NCBI GenBank assembly: GCA_009377865.1
Contig: WHTH01000008.1
Location: 1 to 64,000 of the forward strand
Source of the DNA: Pseudonocardiaceae bacterium
GTDB lineage: Bacteria > Actinomycetota > Actinomycetes > Mycobacteriales > Pseudonocardiaceae
Direction: 5' to 3'
DNA: 64,000 nt
How positions within the stretch are numbered: position 1 is the first letter of the stretch; each line of letters opens with the position of its first letter. The notes beneath the pieces are model-generated. The model was not told the origin of the DNA, ran no database searches, and saw nothing but the letters and a program-made list of their open reading frames with translations. Positions 25,227 through 34,502 of the stretch are shown in pieces. A program made the translations under genes and the position numbers.

Positions 25227-26228
25227 ATGAACGCCGACATGAACGCGGACATGAACATCGCGCTGACGGGGTCGATCGCCACCGACTACCTGATGACCTT
25301 CCCGGGACGGTTCTCCGAGCAGCTGGTGGAGGGCCAGCTGGACAAGATCTCGCTGTCGTTCCTGGTCGAGGAGCTCGCGATCCATCGGGGCGGGGTCGCC
25401 GCGAACATCGCATTCGGGCTCGGCTGCCTGCAGCTGCGTCCGACGCTGGTGGGTGCCGTCGGTGCCGACTTCGCCGACTACGGCCAGTGGCTGCAACGGC
25501 ACAACGTCGACATCGACTCGGTGCACACCTCGGAGCTGCGTCACACCGCGCGGTTCCTGTGCACCACCGACACCGACAACAACCAGATCGCCTCCTTCTA
25601 CCCCGGGGCGATGAGCGAGTCGCGGGAGATCGAGCTGCGGCCGATCGAGCAGCGGCTCGGCTCGCTCGACCTGGTGGTGGTCAGCCCGAACGACCCGGAG
25701 GCGATGCTGCGGCACACCGCGGAGTGCCGCCAGCGCGGCTACCCGTTCATGGCCGATCCCTCGCAGCAGCTGGCGAGGCTCGACGGTGACCAGATCCGGC
25801 AGCTGGTCGACGGTGCCACCTACCTGGTCACCAACGAGTACGAGTGCCGGCTGCTGGAGCAGAAAACCGGCTGGTCGGGCGAGCAGATCCTCGACGGCGT
25901 CGGCAGCTGGATCACCACCCGCGGCGCCGACGGTGCGACCGTGCACCGCAAGGGCGAGGCCGACGTCGCGGTCAAGGTGCCCCGGGTCAACGAGATCGCG
26001 GACCCGACCGGGGTCGGCGACGCCTTCCGGTCCGGCTACCTCGCCGGCATCGGGTGGCAGCTGAGCCCGGAGCGGTCGGCCCAGCTCGGCTGCATGATGG
26101 CCACGCTGGTGATCGAGACCGTGGGGACGCAGGAGTACCACTTCGACGCCGGGACCTTCCTGGACCGCTTCACCGAGGCCTACGGGGCCGATGCGGCCGC
26201 CGAGGTGCGACCGCAGCTGTCGGCGTGA
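25227..26228 (+). CDS. adoK: adenosine kinase, PfkB family
   Basis: A ribokinase-fold carbohydrate kinase of 333 aa. GSIATDYLMTFPGRF, HRGGVAANIAFGLG and the catalytic-Asp motif ADPTGVGDAFRSGYLAG match mycobacterial-type adenosine kinases (Rv2202c group). It would convert the adenosine released from S-adenosylhomocysteine to AMP. The start has a 12-bp near-repeat giving three in-frame ATGs (25227, 25239, 25251; residues MNADMNADMN). GAGGAG at 25211 fits the first best. Confidence 0.85.
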   Translation: MNADMNADMNIALTGSIATDYLMTFPGRFSEQLVEGQLDKISLSFLVEELAIHRGGVAANIAFGLGCLQLRPTLVGAVGADFADYGQWLQRHNVDIDSVHTSELRHTARFLCTTDTDNNQIASFYPGAMSESREIELRPIEQRLGSLDLVVVSPNDPEAMLRHTAECRQRGYPFMADPSQQLARLDGDQIRQLVDGATYLVTNEYECRLLEQKTGWSGEQILDGVGSWITTRGADGATVHRKGEADVAVKVPRVNEIADPTGVGDAFRSGYLAGIGWQLSPERSAQLGCMMATLVIETVGTQEYHFDAGTFLDRFTEAYGADAAAEVRPQLSA

Positions 26229-26249
26229 GGCGCGCCGCGGCGCAACCAC

Positions 26250-26283
26250 CCCTGGGGCGCCGCCGCCCCGGCGTCCCAGGGGA
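26250..26283. promoter_or_regulatory. strong intercistronic hairpin before fhs
   Basis: CCCCTGGG (26250-26257) pairs with CCCAGGGG (26276-26283), with a GC-rich inner stem, 22 bp after the adoK stop and before the fhs ribosome binding site AGGAGG. It lacks a T tract and may set mRNA stability or partial termination within the operon. Confidence 0.6.
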
Positions 26284-26309
26284 TCCACTACTAGCAGGAG
26301 GACTGACCG

Positions 26310-28007
26310 ATGGTGTTCCCGAGCGATCTCGACATCGCGCGTGGTGCGTCGCTGCGACCGCTGACCGAGATCGCGGGGCAGATGGGCATCGGCGGGCACC
26401 TGCTCGAGCCCTACGGACACGACGTCGCCAAGATCAAGCTCGCGGCGATCGACGAGCTGGCGCAGCGCCCGGCTGCGCGCTACGTCGTGGTCACCGCGAT
26501 CACCCCGACCCCGCTCGGTGAGGGAAAGACGACCACGACGGTCGGGCTGGGACAGGGCTTCCATCACATCGGCAAGCAGGCGACGGTCGCGGTCCGGCAG
26601 CCCTCGATGGGACCGACGTTCGGCATCAAGGGCGGCGCCGCCGGCGGCGGCTACAGCCAGGTGGTGCCGATGGAGCTGCTCAACCTGCATCTCACCGGCG
26701 ACATGCACGCCGTCACCGCGGCCCACAACCTGCTCGCCGCGGTTATCGACAACGAACTGCACCAGCACAACGGCGTCGACCTGGATCCGCACAGTGTGAC
26801 GTGGAACCGGGTGCTCGACGTCAACGACCGGGCGTTGCGCAACGTCGTGTTGGGCCTGGGCACGCAGGCCGACGGGATACCGCGGCAGAGCGGTTTTGAC
26901 ATCACCGCCGCGAGCGAGGTGATGGCGGTGCTGGCGCTGTCGACCTCGCTGGCGGACATGCGGGCCCGGCTGGGGCGCATCGTGGTCGGCCGGTCGCGGG
27001 ACGGGTCGCCGGTGACGGCCGAGAACCTGCACGCCGCCGGGGCGATGGCCGTGCTCATGCGGGAGGCGATCAAGCCGAACCTGATGCAGACGCTGGAGGG
27101 CACGCCGGTGCTGGTGCACGCCGGCCCGTTCGGCAACATCGCGCACGGCAACTCCTCGGTGGTGGCCGATCTCATCGGCATCCACGGCGGCGACTACCTG
27201 GTCACCGAGGCCGGGTTCGGCGCCGACATGGGCGCCGAACGCTTCTTCAACATCAAGTGCCGGGCGTCGGGGCTGACGCCCGACGCCGCCGTACTGGTGG
27301 CGACGGTCCGCGCCCTGAAGGCGCACTCCGGCCGTTACAAGGTCTCGGCCGGGCGCCCGCTGCCCGAGCAGATGGTCGCCGAGAACCCCGACGACGTGCG
27401 TGCCGGTGCGGCGAACCTGCGCAAGCAGATCGAGAACGTGCGGATGCACGGCGTCTCGCCGGTGGTGGCGATCAACGCCTTCCCCACCGACCACCCGTCC
27501 GAGCACGACGAGATCCGAAAGGTCGCCGAGAGCATGGGCGCCCGTGCCGCGCTGTGCACCCACTTCGGGGAGGGCGGCAAGGGTGCCGCCGAGCTGGCCG
27601 AGGCGGTGGCCGAAGCTGCCGAGGAGCCCAACGAGTTCGCCTTCCTCTACCCCGACGACGCCACGCTGCGCGAGAAGATCCTGACGCTGGCGCTGCGGGT
27701 CTACGGAGCCAAGGGGGTCGACTACGACCTCAAGGCGTCCCGCCAACTCGACGACTACGAGCGAAACGGCTTCGGCCGGCTCCCGGTGTGCATCGCAAAG
27801 ACCCACTTGTCGATCTCTTCGGACCCCTCCCTCAAGGGCGCTCCGACCGGCTGGGTGCTGCCGGTACGGGAGGCACGGGCGTCGGTTGGCGCCGGCTTCA
27901 TCTACCCGATCTGCGGAGACATGCGCACCATGCCGGGACTGGGGTCGTCGCCCGCGCTGTCCCGGATCGACCTCGACAGCTCCGGCGAGATCCTCGGGCT
28001 GTCCTGA
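26310..28007 (+). CDS. fhs: formate-tetrahydrofolate ligase
   Basis: Fhs joins formate to THF using ATP, giving 10-formyl-THF. The 565-aa product is of normal length, with the P-loop region ITPTPLGEGKTTTTVGLGQ near residue 64, VRQPSMGPTFGIKGGAAGGGY, NIAHGNSSVVAD, TEAGFGADMGAERF and MPGLGSSPA near the end. ATG 26310 follows AGGAGG. It lies before the cyclodeaminase gene, so formate can be fed toward methylene-THF. A long antisense frame here is a coding shadow. Confidence 0.95.
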   Translation: MVFPSDLDIARGASLRPLTEIAGQMGIGGHLLEPYGHDVAKIKLAAIDELAQRPAARYVVVTAITPTPLGEGKTTTTVGLGQGFHHIGKQATVAVRQPSMGPTFGIKGGAAGGGYSQVVPMELLNLHLTGDMHAVTAAHNLLAAVIDNELHQHNGVDLDPHSVTWNRVLDVNDRALRNVVLGLGTQADGIPRQSGFDITAASEVMAVLALSTSLADMRARLGRIVVGRSRDGSPVTAENLHAAGAMAVLMREAIKPNLMQTLEGTPVLVHAGPFGNIAHGNSSVVADLIGIHGGDYLVTEAGFGADMGAERFFNIKCRASGLTPDAAVLVATVRALKAHSGRYKVSAGRPLPEQMVAENPDDVRAGAANLRKQIENVRMHGVSPVVAINAFPTDHPSEHDEIRKVAESMGARAALCTHFGEGGKGAAELAEAVAEAAEEPNEFAFLYPDDATLREKILTLALRVYGAKGVDYDLKASRQLDDYERNGFGRLPVCIAKTHLSISSDPSLKGAPTGWVLPVREARASVGAGFIYPICGDMRTMPGLGSSPALSRIDLDSSGEILGLS

Positions 28008-28052
28008 TACTCGAGTCATCCGACATCAGTCGAAACGGGAGGACGCACCACG

Positions 28053-28640
28053 GTGGATTCGCCACTGCCCGATCAGTCGCTGCTCGACCAGCCACTGGGC
28101 ACCTACCTCGAACGGTTGGCCTCGGAGCAGCCGGCACCGGGTGGCGGATCCGCGGCGGCGGTGACCGGGTCGCTGGCCGCAGGCCTGGTCGCCATGGCCG
28201 CACGCTTCTCCGCCGAGCAGCTGCCCGACGCGGCCGAGCGCGCGGCCGCCGCCGACCGGCAGCGGGCCGCGCTCGTCGCGATGGCCGAGCGCGACGCCGA
28301 GGCCTACGGTGCGGTGCTCGAGGCGTTCCGGCTACCGGACGAGCCGGACCCGCAGCAGCGCCGACGGCAGATCAACCACGCCCTCGAGCACGCCGCGCTG
28401 GTGCCGCTGGAGATCACCGAGACCGCCGCGCGGGTCGCTGCCGAAGCCGCCGAGCTCGTCGAGCGGGGAAACCCGAACCTGCGTGGTGACGCGCTCGCCG
28501 GGGTGACCCTGGCGTGGGCGGCGGCCCGAGCGGCGGGCGAGCTCGTCCGGCTCAACGTCGAACTCGGGGCGCTCGAGCCGGACCTGCTCGAGCGTGCCCG
28601 TGCCGCGGTAGCCGAGGCTGCGAAGGCCGCAGCGAGGTAG
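28053..28640 (+). CDS. fchA: cyclodeaminase/cyclohydrolase family protein (FchA type)
   Basis: A 195-aa helical protein of the formiminotransferase-cyclodeaminase C-terminal family. APGGGSAAAVTGSLAAGLVAMAARFS is the family signature. Stand-alone members in clostridia (FchA) act as methenyl-THF cyclohydrolase, while others deaminate formimino-THF. With fhs just upstream, cyclohydrolase action on 10-formyl-THF is the better guess. GTG 28053 follows GGGAGGA. It is the last gene of the operon; the next gene is convergent. Confidence 0.8.
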   Translation: MDSPLPDQSLLDQPLGTYLERLASEQPAPGGGSAAAVTGSLAAGLVAMAARFSAEQLPDAAERAAAADRQRAALVAMAERDAEAYGAVLEAFRLPDEPDPQQRRRQINHALEHAALVPLEITETAARVAAEAAELVERGNPNLRGDALAGVTLAWAAARAAGELVRLNVELGALEPDLLERARAAVAEAAKAAAR

Positions 28641-28664
28641 CCGTGGCCACGCTGCTGCCCGAAC

Positions 28665-29075
28665 TCACTCCGACGCGGCGTCGGGTTCACCCTCGGGCGG
28701 CCGGTGCAGGCGCTCGCTCATGAGCTGGACCTCGTGCGCAATCGTGCGCAACGCGTTGGTCAGCGCGCGGGTCAGCTCGTCGGTCGAGTCCATGCCCCAC
28801 CCGGCCAGGGATGCTCGGGTGGCGGCGTCGGCGGCTTCGGCCGTCTCGACCTCGGCGGCGATCTCGTGGCTGAGGCACGAGGCACGGGCGGCGGCGGTTG
28901 CCCGTGCCTCGGGGTCGCGGATGTCCATCTCGAGCAGCGCCCCGAACTCTTCCGAGTAGCGCTGCATCCGCTGGGCCAGGCCACTCACGATATCGGCCAC
29001 ACCCTCCAGTCTGGGCACGTTCAGGTCGGCCGGTTCGCTGCCGCCGGTTCCCGCGGGCGGGTCGTCACGGTCCAT
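28665..29075 (-). CDS. hypothetical helical protein (136 aa)
   Basis: Mostly helical and Ala/Glu-rich (GVADIVSGLAQRMQRYSEEF, then LTRALTNALRTIAHEVQLMSERL), with an acidic Pro/Gly-rich head and tail. No family is recognised. It resembles in character, not in motifs, the small secreted or structural helical proteins of actinobacteria. ATG 29075 lies 13 bp after the stop of an even smaller ORF on the same strand, suggesting a two-gene operon that ends convergently with fchA. Confidence 0.6.
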   Translation of the reverse strand: MDRDDPPAGTGGSEPADLNVPRLEGVADIVSGLAQRMQRYSEEFGALLEMDIRDPEARATAAARASCLSHEIAAEVETAEAADAATRASLAGWGMDSTDELTRALTNALRTIAHEVQLMSERLHRPPEGEPDAASE

Positions 29076-29088
29076 CGCTCGGTTCCTC

Positions 29089-29214
29089 TCAACGGATCAT
29101 GGCACCGATCTCGGCGGCGGCCACCCCGAACGCGATGATCCCCCGCGCATGCTCCGCGAGGGCGTCCATATCCCCCTCGATCTGCGGTATCGAAGCCGGA
29201 TCGATCACAACCAC
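29089..29214 (-). CDS. short helical ORF (41 aa), operon partner of the next gene
   Basis: GTG 29214 opens a 41-residue frame (VVVIDPASIPQIEGDMDALA at the start) preceded by GAGGCGGGGG, a good ribosome binding site. It ends 13 bp before the following ATG. Third codon positions are G/C rich. Length and amphipathic pattern recall truncated WXG100/EspC-like proteins, but no WXG motif is present. It is judged real on the ribosome binding site and spacing. Confidence 0.45.
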   Translation of the reverse strand: MVVIDPASIPQIEGDMDALAEHARGIIAFGVAAAEIGAMIR

Positions 29215-29415
29215 TACCCCCGCCTCGACTGACGGAAGCCTACTCGTCCGGTCGGAGCGCTGTCGCCCGGATCGTCACGGAGGGTTGGTGGCCGCACTGC
29301 GGGGGAGGGGGAGGTGCTTCCCCAGCGACCTCCGACCCCCGGGGGTGGCAGCCTGAGTTGGCGGTCACTACCGTGGTGCGGGAGCATTCCGGTGTTCTCC
29401 GAGGAGGGATACCAG

Positions 29416-30453
29416 ATGTCGTCACCTGACCTGATCGAGACCGCTCGCGAGCTCGTCGGCCCCAGCAGGGGAATCCTTGCCGCCGATGAGAGCAGCGGGA
29501 CCATGAACAAGCGACTCGAGGCCGTCGGTGTGGAGGCGAATGCCGACACCAGGCGCGAGTTCCGGGAAGTGGTGATCACCACCCCCGATCTGGGGAAATG
29601 GATCAGCGGGATCATCCTGTTCGATGAGACGATCCGGGCGCAGCTGCCCGACGGCACACCGTTCGCGGACGTGTCGAAGCGCGCCGGCGTGATCCCCGGC
29701 ATCAAGGTCGACACCGGCGCCAAGGCGCTCGCGGGCAGTCCCGACGAGAAGGTCACCGAGGGCCTCGACGGGCTGCGGGAACGCCTCGCGGAGTACCGCG
29801 AGATGGGCGCGCGGTTCGCGAAGTGGCGAGCCGTCATCACCATCGGCGATCAGATCCCGAGCGAGCAATGCCTGCATGCCAACGCGCATGCGCTGGCGCG
29901 CTACGCGGCACTGTGCCAGGAGCAGGGGATCGTCCCGATCGTCGAGCCCGAGGTCCTCATGGACGGTGACCACAGCATCGAACGCTGCGACGAGGTCACC
30001 ACTGCGATGCTGCGGCGGACCTTCGCCGAGCTCGTGGGGCAGCAGGTGATGCTCGAGGGCATGGTGCTCAAGCCGAACATGGTGCTCTCCGGCAAGGACG
30101 CTGCGAGGCAGGCCGACGTGTCCGAGGTCGCCGAAGCCACCATCGCCTGCCTGCGCCGCTGTGTTCCGGCTGCCGTGCCGGGCATCGCTTTCCTGTCCGG
30201 TGGGCAGAGCGACGACGTCGCCACCGAACACCTCGACGCGATGAACCGGCGCGGACCTCACCCCTGGGAGCTGAGCTTCTCCTACGGGCGCGGCTTGCTG
30301 GCCGCCGGCCTGTCGGAGTGGGTGGGCAAGACGGAGAACGTCGACGCCGCCCACAAGGTGCTGGCACACCGCGCCTACTGCACCGCGATGGCCCGGCAGG
30401 GTCGCTACAGCCCGGAGATGGCGCAGCAGGAACCGGTCAGCGAGTCGGTGTGA
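29416..30453 (+). CDS. class I fructose-bisphosphate aldolase
   Basis: A 345-aa Schiff-base aldolase that interconverts fructose-1,6-bisphosphate and triose phosphates. It has GPSRGILAADESSGTMNKRL, GIKVDTGAKALAGSP, ARFAKWRAVI, IVPIVEPEVLMDGDH, the active-site lysine in GMVLKPNMVLSG near residue 217, and PGIAFLSGGQSDD. ATG 29416 has GAGGAGGGA upstream. Its 3' end overlaps the convergent histidine kinase gene by 17 bp. Actinobacteria normally rely on a class II enzyme, so this may be an alternative aldolase. Confidence 0.93.
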   Translation: MSSPDLIETARELVGPSRGILAADESSGTMNKRLEAVGVEANADTRREFREVVITTPDLGKWISGIILFDETIRAQLPDGTPFADVSKRAGVIPGIKVDTGAKALAGSPDEKVTEGLDGLRERLAEYREMGARFAKWRAVITIGDQIPSEQCLHANAHALARYAALCQEQGIVPIVEPEVLMDGDHSIERCDEVTTAMLRRTFAELVGQQVMLEGMVLKPNMVLSGKDAARQADVSEVAEATIACLRRCVPAAVPGIAFLSGGQSDDVATEHLDAMNRRGPHPWELSFSYGRGLLAAGLSEWVGKTENVDAAHKVLAHRAYCTAMARQGRYSPEMAQQEPVSESV

Positions 30454-31633
30454 GCGGCACGGTCAGCCGCAGCCGCGTGCCGCGCCCCGGCGCGCTGTCC
30501 ACCGTCAGCCGAGCGCCGAGCAGCTCGGCGCGTTGCTGCATGCCGGACAGGCCATAGCCGACCGGCCCGGCCTTCTCGGTGGCATAGGCTGCGTCACATC
30601 CCTTGCCGTCGTCGGAGACCTCGAGCACGACGGCGTGCCTGGTCGTGCGCAGCCGGAGCAGGGATCGTCCGGCCTCGGCATGTTTCATCACGTTCTGCAG
30701 CGCCTCCTGCGCGATCCGGTAGATCGCGGTCTCGACGTGCTCGGGCAACTGGATCGCCACGGTGTCGACCGCGACGCTGGGCTCTGGTATCGACCGGGCA
30801 AGGCTCTCCAGGCTCGCGGCCAGGCCCAGGTCGTCGAGCACCGGTGGACGTAGCCCCGCGACGGCCAGCCGGGTCTCCTCGAGCGTGGCGGAGGCGAGAT
30901 CCTGGGCGGCCGCGATCTGCTGGGCGGCCAGCGCGGGATTCGTCTGCACGGCGTCGGCCGCGGCGGAAAGGTGAAACGAGAGGCTGACGATCCGCTGGCT
31001 GATCCCGTCGTGGATCTCGCCGGCCAGCCGGCGACGCTCGGTCTCCTGCAGCTGTACGATCTGTTCCGCGAAGCGCTCCATCGCCTCCTCCCGCTCCGCG
31101 ATGTGACGGTGCAGCCTGGCATTCTCGATGGCGCCCGCCATCAAGCCGGCCACCGAGCCCAGCAGTTCGACGTCGGCTGTGGTGAACTCGCGGCGGTCAC
31201 GGGTGTGGACATTGAGCACCCCGACCAGCTGCCCCGGCCGTGTCACGATGGGCACCGAGGCCATCGAGGTGAAGTCCTGCCCGCGTAGCTCGGGGATGTA
31301 GCGGTAGCGGGGATCGTCGAGCTTGTTGTCGGTGATCACCACCGGCTCGCCGTGCGCGGCGACCCACCCCGCGACGCCCTCACCGACCGACAATCCGATC
31401 CTGCGAACCTGCTGGTCGAAGGGCGGGGTCGCGCCGCGAAGCTGCAGCCGCTGCCCGGAGCTCTCGAGCAGGTGAACGAAGCAGATGTCGGTGTGGGTGG
31501 TATCGGTGATCAGCGCGGCTACTCCCTGCACGACCTCGTCGAGGTCGAGCCCCGCCGACAACGTCTCGATCACCCGGGACAGCAGCCTGACCTCCGAATC
31601 GGCGTCGGCCAGCCCCAGCCGGGAGCGGTTCAA
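30437..31633 (-). CDS. GAF-domain sensor histidine kinase (NarL-pair type)
   Basis: A 398-aa cytosolic kinase with no membrane helix. A GAF domain spans about 20-170 (GVAGWVAAHGEPVVITDN, SMASVPIV). The HisKA_3 phosphoacceptor follows in RRRLAGEIHDGISQRIVSLS (His near 215), then the HATPase domain with N box IAQEALQNVMKHAEA and G box DDGKGCD, SGMQQRAELLGA. No haem-binding mark is obvious in the GAF domain. It overlaps the upstream response regulator by 4 bp (31630-31633). The signal is unknown. Confidence 0.88.
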   Translation of the reverse strand: MNRSRLGLADADSEVRLLSRVIETLSAGLDLDEVVQGVAALITDTTHTDICFVHLLESSGQRLQLRGATPPFDQQVRRIGLSVGEGVAGWVAAHGEPVVITDNKLDDPRYRYIPELRGQDFTSMASVPIVTRPGQLVGVLNVHTRDRREFTTADVELLGSVAGLMAGAIENARLHRHIAEREEAMERFAEQIVQLQETERRRLAGEIHDGISQRIVSLSFHLSAAADAVQTNPALAAQQIAAAQDLASATLEETRLAVAGLRPPVLDDLGLAASLESLARSIPEPSVAVDTVAIQLPEHVETAIYRIAQEALQNVMKHAEAGRSLLRLRTTRHAVVLEVSDDGKGCDAAYATEKAGPVGYGLSGMQQRAELLGARLTVDSAPGRGTRLRLTVPLTPTR

Positions 31634-32301
31634 TGGAACACTCCCTCGCGCAGCGCTGCCGCCACAGCGCCGGATCGGTCGGGCACATCGAGCTTGCGGT
31701 AGATGCCGCGGGTGTGGGTCTTGACCGTCTCCTCGCTGACGGTGAGCTTGCCGGCAATGGCCCGGTTGGACAGCCCGGCGACCATCAGCGCGAGCACCTC
31801 GCTCTCCCGCTGGGTCAACCCGAGATGCGCCCCCGGCCAGAACTCACCACCGCGGAGCGCGGCCACCGACAGCGCGACCCGGGCCGCCAGCGCCGGGTCG
31901 ATGAGGATCTCACCCTCCTCGATCCGCAGCAGGTGGTCGACGAGCTCGGCGCCGCGGACGCGCTTGAGCAGGAACCCGGCAGCGCCCAGTCGCAGCGCCT
32001 GGTAGAGGTACTGCTCGTCGTCGTAGACGGTCAGGAACACCACCTTGCACTCGCTGCGGCGGTTGCGGATCTCGGCGCACAGGTCGAAGCCGCTGGCTCC
32101 CCGCAACCTGATGTCGAGCAGCACGACGTCCGGCTCGTGCTCGATGACCGCGGCAATGGCCTGGTCAGGTTCGGTGGCCTCGGCAACGAGCTGGATCTGG
32201 TGCTCGTAAGGGGCGAGCATCGCCCGGAGACCGTCGAGCACCATCTGGTGATCATCAACGACCATGACCCGCAGCGGGGGCCGTTCCCTGTGCCCGACCA
32301 T
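31630..32301 (-). CDS. NarL/LuxR-family response regulator
   Basis: A 223-aa two-component regulator. The receiver has VMVVDDHQMVLDGLRAML and the phosphoacceptor Asp in DVVLLDIRLRG (near residue 62), plus Lys in FLLKRV. The C-terminal LuxR helix-turn-helix is LTQRESEVLALMVAGLSNRAIAGKLTVSEETVKTHTRGIYRKL (family pattern). It is co-translated with the GAF histidine kinase, whose ATG overlaps its stop. The start ATG 32301 could also be the GTG/ATG pair near residue 12. Confidence 0.9.
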   Translation of the reverse strand: MVGHRERPPLRVMVVDDHQMVLDGLRAMLAPYEHQIQLVAEATEPDQAIAAVIEHEPDVVLLDIRLRGASGFDLCAEIRNRRSECKVVFLTVYDDEQYLYQALRLGAAGFLLKRVRGAELVDHLLRIEEGEILIDPALAARVALSVAALRGGEFWPGAHLGLTQRESEVLALMVAGLSNRAIAGKLTVSEETVKTHTRGIYRKLDVPDRSGAVAAALREGVFH

Positions 32302-32357
32302 GGGCGCAGCGTACGCAGTATCGAGCCGCGACAGTGAGGCCTACTTCCGGGCTCGGG

Positions 32358-33098
32358 CTAGCTCTCGCGGTGGGCGCGCATCGCGGAGTGCTGATCGCGC
32401 GGTTTGAGCACGATCTGGTCGATGTTGACGTGTGACGGACGGGTGACGGCGAACGCGATGACGTCGGCGACGTCCCCGGCAGACAGCGGAGTCAGCCCCC
32501 GGTAGACGCGATCGGCCTTCTCCGTGTCACCGCCGAAGCGAACCAGCGAGAACTCGGTATCGACCATGCCGGGCGCGACCTCGGTGAACCGCACCGGCTG
32601 GCCGAGGTGCTCACCGCGCAGCGTGCGGTGCAGTGCGGCCTGCGCATGTTTTGCCGAGGTGTAGCCGGAGCCGTTGTCGTAGGCCTCCAGCGCCGCGATC
32701 GATGTCACGGTCACCACGTGCCCGTCGCCGGAGTCGATCAGCTTCGGTAGCAGCGCCCTGGTCAGCCGCAGCGTGCCGAGCACGTTGGCCTCCCACATCC
32801 AGCGCCAGTTCTCCTCGTCGGCGTCGAGCACCGGCTCGATACCTTTGGCTCCGCCGGCGTTGTTCACCAGTACCCGGGCAGCTCTGATGCCGTCGGTGAA
32901 CGCGGCCACCGAGTCGGGGTCGAGCACGTCGAGCGGCAGTGCAGTGCCGCCGATCAAGGTGGCGATATCGGCGCAGCGCTGCACCCGGCGCGCCCCGAGC
33001 ACGACGTGGAAGCCTGCGGCGGCCAGCGCGTGGGCGGTGGCGGCACCGATGCCGGCGCTGGCGCCGGTGACGACGGCGGTCGGTCGCTGAGCGTTCAC
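32358..33098 (-). CDS. short-chain dehydrogenase/reductase
   Basis: A 246-aa classical SDR. The cofactor loop [22 protein letters not shown], and the catalytic Ser-Tyr-Lys set (SIAAL, then [11 protein letters not shown]) are present. The Arg after the first beta strand (GARRVQR) favours NADP. The family pattern TGASAGIG...[18 protein letters not shown] is that of YdfG-like 3-hydroxy acid dehydrogenases. GTG 33098 gives the proper N-terminus; the longer frame runs through the mshA promoter region. Confidence 0.85.
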   Translation of the reverse strand: MNAQRPTAVVTGASAGIGAATAHALAAAGFHVVLGARRVQRCADIATLIGGTALPLDVLDPDSVAAFTDGIRAARVLVNNAGGAKGIEPVLDADEENWRWMWEANVLGTLRLTRALLPKLIDSGDGHVVTVTSIAALEAYDNGSGYTSAKHAQAALHRTLRGEHLGQPVRFTEVAPGMVDTEFSLVRFGGDTEKADRVYRGLTPLSAGDVADVIAFAVTRPSHVNIDQIVLKPRDQHSAMRAHRES

Positions 33099-33200
33099 GT
33101 CGCCACGGTAATGGCCGCGCCCGGTGAGGGGCAGTGTTTGGTCGCGGCGAGCCAGAGCTCGCATCGCCACTCACCGGGCGCGGCCGCGCGACCTGGCAGG

Positions 33201-34502
33201 ATGGTGTGCGTGATCGGCCGGATGCGGACGGCACTGCGGCGCGTCGCGGTGCTCTCAGTGCACACCTCCCCGTTGGAGCAGCCGGGCACCGGCGACGCCG
33301 GCGGGATGAACGTCTACATCGTGCAGACGGCTCGGCGGATGGCCCGCAGAGGTGTCGAGGTCGAGGTGTTCACGCGGGCGACCTCCTCGGGGCTACCGCC
33401 GGTGGTGGAACTGGCGCCGGGTGTCACCGTCCGGCACATCACCGCCGGCCCGTTCGAGGGCTTGGGCAAGCACGACCTGCCGGCGCAGCTATGCGCGTTC
33501 ACTGCCGGGGTGCTGCGCGCCGAGGCGCGCCGTGAGCCCGGGTACTACGACGTCGTGCACTCGCACTACTGGCTGTCCGGCCAGGTCGGCTGGCTCGCGC
33601 GGGACCGCTGGGGCGTGCCGCTCGTGCACACCGCGCACACGCTGGCCAGGGTCAAGAACGCCGCGCTCGCCGACGGCGACACACCGGAGCCCTACACCCG
33701 CGTGATCGGCGAGCAGCAGGTGGTCGCCGAAGCCGATCGGCTGGTGGCCAACACTCCGGCCGAGGCAGCCCAGCTCGTCGACCTCTACGGTGCCGATCCG
33801 GACCGCACTCAGACGATCCCGCCAGGTGTCGACCTGGAGCGCTTCAAGCCCGGTCGGCCGCAGCAGGCGCGCGCTGAGCTGAAGGTGCCGCCGGACGCGG
33901 TGGTGCTCGCCTTCGTCGGCCGCATCCAGCCGCTGAAGGCCCCAGAGGTGTTGCTGCACGCGGCGGCGGAGATGGTGCGCCGCGACCCCTCGCTTCGCCC
34001 CCGGTTGCGGGTGCTGGTGGTCGGTGGACCGTCGGGCAGCGGGCTGGCGGCGCCGACCTCGCTGCAGCAGCTGGCCGGCCGACTGGGCATCAGCGAGCAG
34101 GTGCGTTTCCTGCCACCGCAGCACGGTGAGGGGCTGGCACAGGTGTACCGGGCGGCCGACGTCGTCGCGGTGCCGAGTCACAACGAGTCGTTCGGTCTCG
34201 TGGCGCTGGAGGCACAGGCCTGCGGGACGCCGGTGGTGGCCGCCGCGGTCGGCGGGCTACCGGTCGCGGTCGCCGACCGGGTCTCCGGGCTGCTGGTGGC
34301 CAGCCGTGCCGCTGCCGATTGGGCCGACGCGCTCTCCGTCGTCGCACTGCGGCCGGCCGCCCGGCAGCGGCTCTCCGCGGCCGCGGTGGCGCATGCCCGC
34401 AGCTTCTCCTGGGAACGTACGACCGCTGCGCTGCTGTGCACCTACGGTGCCGCCGCAGCGGACTACCGGTTCGGTGCCTTCGACGAGGAGGCTGCATCGT
34501 GA
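33201..34502 (+). CDS. mshA: D-inositol-3-phosphate glycosyltransferase
   Basis: MshA transfers GlcNAc to inositol-3-phosphate, the first step of mycothiol synthesis. The GT4-type, GT-B-fold product (433 aa) has [19 protein letters not shown] with the inositol-phosphate binding segment, [37 protein letters not shown] and the nucleotide-sugar motif [26 protein letters not shown] 33201 is annotated; GTG 33210 and ATG 33222 are also possible, and AGGA suits 33210. It is followed with a 4-bp overlap by the ybjN-like gene, as in Rv0486-Rv0487. Confidence 0.93.
   Translation: MVCVIGRMRTALRRVAVLSVHTSPLEQPGTGDAGGMNVYIVQTARRMARRGVEVEVFTRATSSGLPPVVELAPGVTVRHITAGPFEGLGKHDLPAQLCAFTAGVLRAEARREPGYYDVVHSHYWLSGQVGWLARDRWGVPLVHTAHTLARVKNAALADGDTPEPYTRVIGEQQVVAEADRLVANTPAEAAQLVDLYGADPDRTQTIPPGVDLERFKPGRPQQARAELKVPPDAVVLAFVGRIQPLKAPEVLLHAAAEMVRRDPSLRPRLRVLVVGGPSGSGLAAPTSLQQLAGRLGISEQVRFLPPQHGEGLAQVYRAADVVAVPSHNESFGLVALEAQACGTPVVAAAVGGLPVAVADRVSGLLVASRAAADWADALSVVALRPAARQRLSAAAVAHARSFSWERTTAALLCTYGAAAADYRFGAFDEEAAS

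Noticed and set aside
25122-28019. 965-codon open frame on the minus strand
   Set aside because: It lies antisense to adoK and fhs, whose motifs are unequivocal. High GC gives long shadow frames; its translation has no recognisable domain.
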